Assembly: GCA_026985625.1 (NCBI GenBank)
Contig: JALSQC010000166.1
Span: forward strand, 1 to 11,107
From: Bacteroidales bacterium
GTDB lineage: Bacteria; Bacteroidota; Bacteroidia; Bacteroidales; JAFGXI01
Length of the DNA stretch: 11,107 nucleotides
Direction of reading: 5' to 3'
The first letter of the stretch is position 1. Each line of letters opens with the position of its first letter. A model generated the notes under the pieces. That model did no database searches and had not been told where the DNA came from. It saw only the letters and a program-made list of their open reading frames with translations. Positions 5,969 through 11,107 of the stretch are shown here, in pieces. A program made the position numbers and the translations under genes.

Positions 5969-8779
5969 TTATTTTTTCTCCGGAATTAATGATACTCTAA
6001 TATAATTGTCGGTTTTTAAATATTTTTTTGCTACATTAATAATATCATCTTTTGTTATAGAATTAATTGTTTTGTCTATGTTTGAAAGTTCGGTTAAAGG
6101 TATATCATTAAAATAATGCGATTTTATTGTATTTAGCCAATATTTATTTTCTCGACGTTTTGTTTCGTATTTTTTTAACAATTGTTCTTTTGCTTTAAAT
6201 AAATTAACATCACTCGGACCTTGTTTCATTATTTTATCAAAAATGGCTAAACTTGCCGATGTAGCTTTATCTATATTATCAGGAGCACAAGGATAATAAA
6301 CAATCATTGACACATCTGCCGATGGTAATTTTTTATAGCTTGGGTAGGCTCCTATCGAATAAACAATACTTAATTTCTCTCGAATTGAGTCTAATAAATC
6401 TATCGATAATATAGAGCCTAAAGCATCAACAGTTAAACGGTCTTTAAGGCTATAATCAAAATCATGAGAAATATCCATAAAAACAATACTTTTTTTGGCT
6501 GTTCCTTTTATTGCTTTAACATCATGTTTTCCTTTTGGATAATTAATATTTAGGTCTTTCCATTTTTCTTGATTATTTATATTAGGTAAACTTCCTAAAT
6601 ATTTTTCGATAAGTGGTTTTGCTTTTTTTAAATCTATATTACCTACAAAAAAGAATGTAAAACTGCTTGGGTCTCCAAATCTTTCGCGATATATTTGGTG
6701 AACTCTTTTATAATCGGCTTCGTCAAGAAGTTTTGCAGTCATTGGTCGTTTTCTGCTACTATGATTAGACATTATTGCTGTAATAGAATCTCTAAAAGCT
6801 GTTTCGGGGCTTAAACTTTGATTTTCGAGCATTGATTTTGTTCTTGTAATATAAGATTCGTAAGCTGTTTTATCGTAACGTGGTTTTGTAAAATATAAAT
6901 TTGTAAGTTGCAACATTGTTTCAAAATCGTTAACACTTGAGTTTCCGTTTATACCTTCGCTTAGTTGATTAATATACGGATATACCGATACATTTTTATC
7001 TGATAATATTTTATCTAGTTCTGTTTTTTCAAAACCGTTTAATCCCGATTCTTCTATAATATCACATGCTATTTTAGATGAAACATCGTCTTTTTGTCCA
7101 TAAACCGACCAACCGCCGTTGCTATATGATGTCATTTGTATATCGTCGTCTTTAAATGTAGTTGGTTTTATGACAACCTTTATTCCGTTACTTAAAGTCC
7201 ATTGTTCGGCTTTAATAAGTTTAAGTTTTTCTTTCTTTTTAACTTTTCCGGGAGTTATTCCAAGTTCTTTTGCATCAAAAAGCGGACGTGTTGATACTTT
7301 ATCAACATAAGCCTCTAATTTTTCTGATTTTACTTTTGTCAATAAATCTTTAACATCTTGTTCGGTAGGTATTTTTAATCCTTTTTTCTCGGGTGACATA
7401 ATTAAAAAAACCATATTTTTTTCGGTTATCCACTTATTAGCCAAGCTATTAACCTCGCTTAATTTAATGCCATCAATAAATTGTTTTGTCATTTTATACT
7501 CGTTATATATTCCTGGATATGGTTTCTTTGATATCAAAAAGTTTGCTTTATATTCTTCGACAAAGTTCTTTGATTTTTGTTTATTTCTATCTTTATATAG
7601 TTTTTCGGTTTTTTTAAGAATAGATTTTTTTGCACGTTCTAATTCTGTTGCAGTAAATCCAAATTGTTTTACTCTGTAATTTTCTTTTAACAAAGCTTCG
7701 GCTCCTGTTAATGTTTTTCCTTCTTTTGTTGCTGCCATCATAATATAAACATCTTTAGGGCCTATAAAATCACTATATCCTGAATATCCGTATGAGAATG
7801 GTGGATTAGAGTTGTGTGTTAATTCGCTTAATCTGTCGTTAATCATTTTGTTAAACAAATCAAAAGTAAGTTTAGTTCTGTAATCGCCAACGGTTTTAAT
7901 ATAAAATTTTGGTTGTTTAATAAATATTTGTACTGCACTTGACGGATTTTCTTTATCAGACATTATTGCAATAATAGGTTTGTCGTTATCGGGAATATCA
8001 ACTTGAGTATATTTTCTTGGATTTTTTGTTTTAGGAATAGAGCCAAAAATTTCTTTTATTTTCTTTTCAACTTCTTTTGGATTTATATCTCCAACAACTA
8101 TTATTGCCTCTCTATCGGTTCTATACCAATCGTTATAAAATCTTTTTAAAACCGAATAGTCGCAACTATCAACAACAGACATTAAACCTATTGTATTACG
8201 ATCGGCATATTTTGAACCTTTAAATATTGCCTGAAATAGCTTATCTTGCATACGAAACTGAGCTCCTTGATGCATACGCCATTCTTCGTGAACAACTCCA
8301 CGTTCGGCATCAATCTCTTTATCTTCGTAAGAAACATAGTGTGCCCAATCGTGAAGCACAAGTAAACCTTTATCTAAAAATTGAGCAGAATCAAGAGGAA
8401 CTGTTATTCCGTAAACAGTTTCATCGAAAATTGTGTAAGCATTTACTTCTGCTCCAAATTTCATTCCTGTTTTTTCAAGAAAATTTATTAGTTCGTGTTT
8501 AGGAAAATTTTTTGTTCCGTTAAAAGCCATATGTTCGCAAAGATGAGCCAAGCCTCGTTGGTCGTCGTCTTCTTGAATAGAACCTGACCTTACAGCTAAA
8601 GTTAATTCTGCCCTGTTTTTAGGCGTCTCGTTATGCCGTATGTAATACGTTAAACCATTTGGTAAAACTCCGTGAATTACTGCTGTATCTACAGGAATTT
8701 TGCTATTAATATCATAACCTTGCGAGTAAACAAAACTTATTACAAATAATAGACTAATTAAAAATGTTATTTTTTTCAT
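5969..8779 (-). CDS. Secreted M16 family (insulinase/pitrilysin-like) zinc metallopeptidase
   Basis: A 936-residue exported zinc peptidase. The N-terminus MKKITFLISLLFVISFVYSQ is a signal peptide probably cleaved near Ser19/Gln20; no lipobox is seen, so a soluble periplasmic location is likely. Residues about 30-185 form the catalytic M16 domain with the inverted zinc motif HLCEH (His79, Glu82 catalytic, His83) and a third-ligand Glu in VVHEEW (Glu165/166). An M16 C-type domain covers about 190-385, and a second, non-catalytic M16 pair about 520-880. The second half keeps the substrate-binding Arg/Tyr pair seven residues apart (REKLSIVY), as in insulysin. It is thus predicted active as a full-length two-half clamshell protease degrading peptides. 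It lies 49 bases downstream of lipB with no obvious promoter or terminator between, so read-through is likely. The natural substrate cannot be told from sequence. Confidence 0.93.
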   Translation of the reverse strand: MKKITFLISLLFVISFVYSQGYDINSKIPVDTAVIHGVLPNGLTYYIRHNETPKNRAELTLAVRSGSIQEDDDQRGLAHLCEHMAFNGTKNFPKHELINFLEKTGMKFGAEVNAYTIFDETVYGITVPLDSAQFLDKGLLVLHDWAHYVSYEDKEIDAERGVVHEEWRMHQGAQFRMQDKLFQAIFKGSKYADRNTIGLMSVVDSCDYSVLKRFYNDWYRTDREAIIVVGDINPKEVEKKIKEIFGSIPKTKNPRKYTQVDIPDNDKPIIAIMSDKENPSSAVQIFIKQPKFYIKTVGDYRTKLTFDLFNKMINDRLSELTHNSNPPFSYGYSGYSDFIGPKDVYIMMAATKEGKTLTGAEALLKENYRVKQFGFTATELERAKKSILKKTEKLYKDRNKQKSKNFVEEYKANFLISKKPYPGIYNEYKMTKQFIDGIKLSEVNSLANKWITEKNMVFLIMSPEKKGLKIPTEQDVKDLLTKVKSEKLEAYVDKVSTRPLFDAKELGITPGKVKKKEKLKLIKAEQWTLSNGIKVVIKPTTFKDDDIQMTSYSNGGWSVYGQKDDVSSKIACDIIEESGLNGFEKTELDKILSDKNVSVYPYINQLSEGINGNSSVNDFETMLQLTNLYFTKPRYDKTAYESYITRTKSMLENQSLSPETAFRDSITAIMSNHSSRKRPMTAKLLDEADYKRVHQIYRERFGDPSSFTFFFVGNIDLKKAKPLIEKYLGSLPNINNQEKWKDLNINYPKGKHDVKAIKGTAKKSIVFMDISHDFDYSLKDRLTVDALGSILSIDLLDSIREKLSIVYSIGAYPSYKKLPSADVSMIVYYPCAPDNIDKATSASLAIFDKIMKQGPSDVNLFKAKEQLLKKYETKRRENKYWLNTIKSHYFNDIPLTELSNIDKTINSITKDDIINVAKKYLKTDNYIRVSLIPEKK

Positions 8780-8828
8780 TTGGTTGTAGTTTATATTAGT
8801 TAAAAATTAATGACGTTTAAAAATTAAA

Positions 8829-9497
8829 TTAGTTACAAAAAACTTTAACAAATTCTTTTTTTAATTCTTTTTTTATATCTGATATATTAAAAATTTGTTG
8901 TTTTTCTTTGCTTAATGATGTTACCCCTTTATCAACAAATCCACAAGGATTTATATAATTAAAATAATCAAGATTGGTATTAATATTAAATGCAAAACCA
9001 TGCATAGTAACACCCCTGCTAACTCTAACACCTATAGCACAAATTTTACGTTCGTTTTTTGTTCCAACACCAAGCCATACTCCCGTTGCTCCGTTTAATC
9101 TGCTTGCAGTAATTTTATATTTTTCTAAAAAATTAATTATTACCTGCTCAATATTATTAACATAATCTTTTACTCCAATATTAAAATCATCGAGATTTAT
9201 AATAGGATAACCTACTATTTGACCCGGACCGTGATATGTAACATCTCCCCCACGGTTTGTTTTAAAATAAGTAGCTTTTATTTTTTTTAAAAAAGTATCG
9301 TTTATAAGTAAGTTATTAGTATTTCCGCTTTTACCTATAGTATATACATTAGGATGTTCGCATAAAAATAAATAATTTTTATTTTTTTTGCCTGATAATT
9401 TTTGACTTATTATATCCTGCATTATTTTTTCTTGAAAATCCCATGCTTTTTTATAATCGATAAAACCCAAATCTTTATATTCTAATATATTACTCAT
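8829..9497 (-). CDS. lipB: Octanoyl-[acyl-carrier-protein]:protein N-octanoyltransferase (lipoyl/octanoyl transferase)
   Basis: A 222-residue cytoplasmic enzyme that moves the octanoyl group from acyl carrier protein to the lipoyl domains of 2-oxoacid dehydrogenases and the glycine cleavage H protein, the first step of endogenous lipoate synthesis. Family motifs are all present: RGGDVTYHGPGQ at 82-93, conserved Lys151 in KICAIGV, the GVTMHGFAFN segment at 162-171, and nucleophile Cys185 in INPCGFVDKGVTSL. Length is normal. LipA is not in the window. It is divergent from lysS across 172 bases and is followed on the same strand by the M16 peptidase gene. The coding sequence is Lys/Asn/Ile-rich, reflecting the AT-rich base composition. 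Confidence 0.96.
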   Translation of the reverse strand: MSNILEYKDLGFIDYKKAWDFQEKIMQDIISQKLSGKKNKNYLFLCEHPNVYTIGKSGNTNNLLINDTFLKKIKATYFKTNRGGDVTYHGPGQIVGYPIINLDDFNIGVKDYVNNIEQVIINFLEKYKITASRLNGATGVWLGVGTKNERKICAIGVRVSRGVTMHGFAFNINTNLDYFNYINPCGFVDKGVTSLSKEKQQIFNISDIKKELKKEFVKVFCN

Positions 9498-9627
9498 TAA
9501 ATATGTGTTACATTTACAAAATATGATATTCTAAATGCAACTAAAGTATAGTTTTTTTTTAAGATTACAATGTAAAAATATATATTTTTAGTAATAACAT
9601 ATTTTAATGTTTTAAGAAATACTTTTT

Positions 9628-9635
9628 TATCTTTG
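9628..9635 (+). promoter_or_regulatory. Probable lysS promoter -7 box (TATCTTTG)
   Basis: TATCTTTG is an exact and typical match to the Bacteroidota -7 consensus TAnnTTTG, 34 bases before the lysS ATG. The leader between is AT-rich, ending in AATAAAAAAATG with no Shine-Dalgarno sequence. The -33 region is not clearly defined. It lies in the 9498-9669 divergent region; I found no T-box leader and no other gene there. Confidence 0.6.
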
Positions 9636-9669
9636 CAAACAAATTTAATTTTTAAATAAAAATAAAAAA

Positions 9670-11107
9670 ATGAATAATATAGAATACAGCGAACAAGAAC
9701 AAGCAAAAAGAGACTCATTAAACGAGTTATATAAATTAGGAATAAACCCTTATCCCGCAGAAAAATACGAAATAACAGCATACAGTTCTGATATAATCAA
9801 AAATTTTGATGCCGAAAAAAACAATTATCAAAATATATCTGTTGCCGGCAGAATTATGAGCCGTCGTATTATGGGAAAAGCTTCGTTTGCAGAATTGCAA
9901 GACTCTAAAGGAAAAATACAACTATATTTTAATAGAGACATAATTTGTCCAAACGAAGATAAAACACTTTATAACATTGTATTTAAAAAATATTTAGACC
10001 GAGGAGATATTATTGGAGTAAAAGGCGATGTTTTTATAACTAAAATGGGCGAAGTATCAATACGGGTAAAAGAATATAAAATTCTTAGCAAGTCGATAAA
10101 ACCATTACCTGCTGTTAAAGAAAAAGACGGTAAAATTTTTGATGCTTTTACCGACTCCGACCAACGTTACCGTCAACGTTCGCTTGATTTAATTTTAAAT
10201 ACCGACGTAAAAGAAACTTTTATAAAACGCACAAAATTAACAAACTCAATGCGAGAGTTTCTTAACAACAAAGGTTATCTCGAGGTTGAAACCCCAATTT
10301 TACAACCAATATACGGAGGTGCAGCAGCTCGTCCTTTTAAAACTTATCATAATACATTAGACACCACTCTTTACTTACGCATTGCCGACGAACTTTATTT
10401 AAAACGCCTTATAGTTGGAGGATTTGATGGTGTTTACGAATTTGCAAAAGATTTTCGTAACGAAGGTATGGACCGTTTTCATAACCCCGAATTTACCCAA
10501 ATGGAACTTTATGTTGCATATAAAGATTATTTTTGGATGATGGACTTGGTTGAAGAAATGGTAGAAAAAATTGCTATAGATATACACGGAACAACAAAAA
10601 TAAAAGTTGGCGAAAATTTAATAGATTTTAAACGTCCATGGAAACGATATACAATGTTTGAAGTTATTGAACATTTTACAGGAATTAACATATCGGAAAT
10701 GGACGAAAAACAATTACGAGAAACCGCAAAAAAACTAGATATAGAAGTTAACGATACAATGGGAAAAGGAAAAATTATAGACGAAATATTTGGCGAGAAA
10801 TGCGAAAACAAACTAATTCAACCAACTTTTATTACCGACTATCCCGTAGAAATGTCACCACTGGCAAAAAAACATCGAGATAAAGAAGGACTTGTAGAAC
10901 GTTTCGAAGCTATTTGCAACGGCAAAGAAATTTGTAACGCTTACTCCGAACTTAACGACCCCATCGACCAACGTAATCGATTCGAAGAACAGCTACTACT
11001 TGCAAAACGAGGCGACGAAGAAGCTATGATGTTAGACGAAGATTTTTTAAATGCAATAGAATACGGAATGCCTCCTACATCAGGACTTGGCATAGGAATA
11101 GACCGTT
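9670..11107 (+). CDS. lysS: Lysyl-tRNA synthetase, class II, 3' end cut by window edge
   Basis: Class II aminoacyl-tRNA synthetase that charges tRNA-Lys with lysine using ATP, in the cytoplasm. The frame from ATG 9670 stays open to the right edge (479 full codons); the frame is stop-free and starts MNNIEYSEQEQAKRDSLNEL. An N-terminal OB-fold anticodon-binding domain spans about 57-150 (VAGRIMSRRIMGKASFAELQD). The catalytic domain has GGAAARPF, then motif 2 FRNEGMDRFHNPEFTQMELY starting near residue 262 with Arg263, then NGKEICNAYSELNDP, and motif 3 GLGIGIDR whose Arg479 is the last full codon. All core catalytic motifs are therefore present and only the C-terminal tail is missing. The GMDR version of motif 2 and the VGGFDGVYEF segment fit Bacteroidota LysS. 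A dedicated promoter box precedes it. Confidence 0.96.
   Translation, partial: MNNIEYSEQEQAKRDSLNELYKLGINPYPAEKYEITAYSSDIIKNFDAEKNNYQNISVAGRIMSRRIMGKASFAELQDSKGKIQLYFNRDIICPNEDKTLYNIVFKKYLDRGDIIGVKGDVFITKMGEVSIRVKEYKILSKSIKPLPAVKEKDGKIFDAFTDSDQRYRQRSLDLILNTDVKETFIKRTKLTNSMREFLNNKGYLEVETPILQPIYGGAAARPFKTYHNTLDTTLYLRIADELYLKRLIVGGFDGVYEFAKDFRNEGMDRFHNPEFTQMELYVAYKDYFWMMDLVEEMVEKIAIDIHGTTKIKVGENLIDFKRPWKRYTMFEVIEHFTGINISEMDEKQLRETAKKLDIEVNDTMGKGKIIDEIFGEKCENKLIQPTFITDYPVEMSPLAKKHRDKEGLVERFEAICNGKEICNAYSELNDPIDQRNRFEEQLLLAKRGDEEAMMLDEDFLNAIEYGMPPTSGLGIGIDR

Noticed and set aside
9573..9590. Perfect 18-base palindrome made only of A and T in the lipB-lysS intergenic region
   Set aside because: Such palindromes are expected by chance in DNA this AT-rich; no G/C anchor, no second copy and no link to a known operator was seen.
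9497..9921. Two minus-strand open frames upstream of lipB (9497-9781 and 9736-9921)
   Set aside because: They are antisense to the first part of lysS and run through the divergent promoter region; their hydrophobic Phe/Tyr/Ile-rich sequence reflects base composition, not a membrane protein.
10456..10515. Unusual Phe in lysS motif 2 (GMDRFHNPEF rather than a Thr before HNPEF)
   Set aside because: This loop position varies among class II LysRS, and Arg263, Glu and the HNPEF core are intact, so loss of function is not indicated.
4332..11107. A lysine-themed cluster linking ALDH7 (lysine catabolism) with lysS
   Set aside because: The genes are separated by two convergent or divergent units (M16 peptidase and lipB) and by a strong terminator; co-occurrence is most likely coincidence.

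Overview
The window comes from an AT-rich member of the Bacteroidota, most likely a Bacteroidales/Flavobacteriia-type organism. The evidence is a periplasmic-TPR hybrid histidine kinase of the kind typical for that phylum, a tandem M16 peptidase with a Bacteroidota-like signal peptide ending in YSQ, Bacteroidota-style LysS, PruA and LipB sequences, AT-rich leaders instead of Shine-Dalgarno sites, and promoter -7 boxes resembling TAnnTTTG. I cannot name genus or species.

Layout. (1) 1-2151, minus strand: a hybrid sensor kinase (signal peptide, TPR sensor, one membrane helix, coiled coil, HisKA, HATPase, start of a receiver), cut by the left edge. Its H-box carries Asn where the phospho-accepting His should be. 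(2) 2261-2288: terminator hairpin for pruA. (3) 2315-3946, minus: pruA (glutamate-semialdehyde dehydrogenase). (4) 3947-4114: a divergent promoter region. (5) 4115-5879, plus: a two-gene unit of a 68-residue DUF1858-type CxxC protein and an ALDH7-family aldehyde dehydrogenase. (6) 5914-5953: a perfect inverted repeat acting as a two-way terminator. (7) 5969-9497, minus: lipB followed 49 bases later by a large secreted M16 metallopeptidase. (8) 9498-9669: a second divergent promoter region. (9) 9670 to the right edge, plus: lysS, cut just after class II motif 3.

How the genes relate. PruA and the ALDH7 enzyme carry out chemically parallel steps: they oxidise the open-chain semialdehydes that are in equilibrium with five- and six-membered cyclic imines (P5C and P6C). 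Their divergent arrangement suggests a small amino-acid catabolism locus covering proline/arginine and lysine breakdown. LipB and LysS are housekeeping functions. No mobile element, CRISPR array, tRNA or rRNA was seen, and no gene-free stretch exceeds 300 bases. I see no clear new multi-gene system. The two observations most worth following are the His-to-Asn kinase and a strong synonymous-codon context effect (C-ending codons before GA, T-ending codons before GT).
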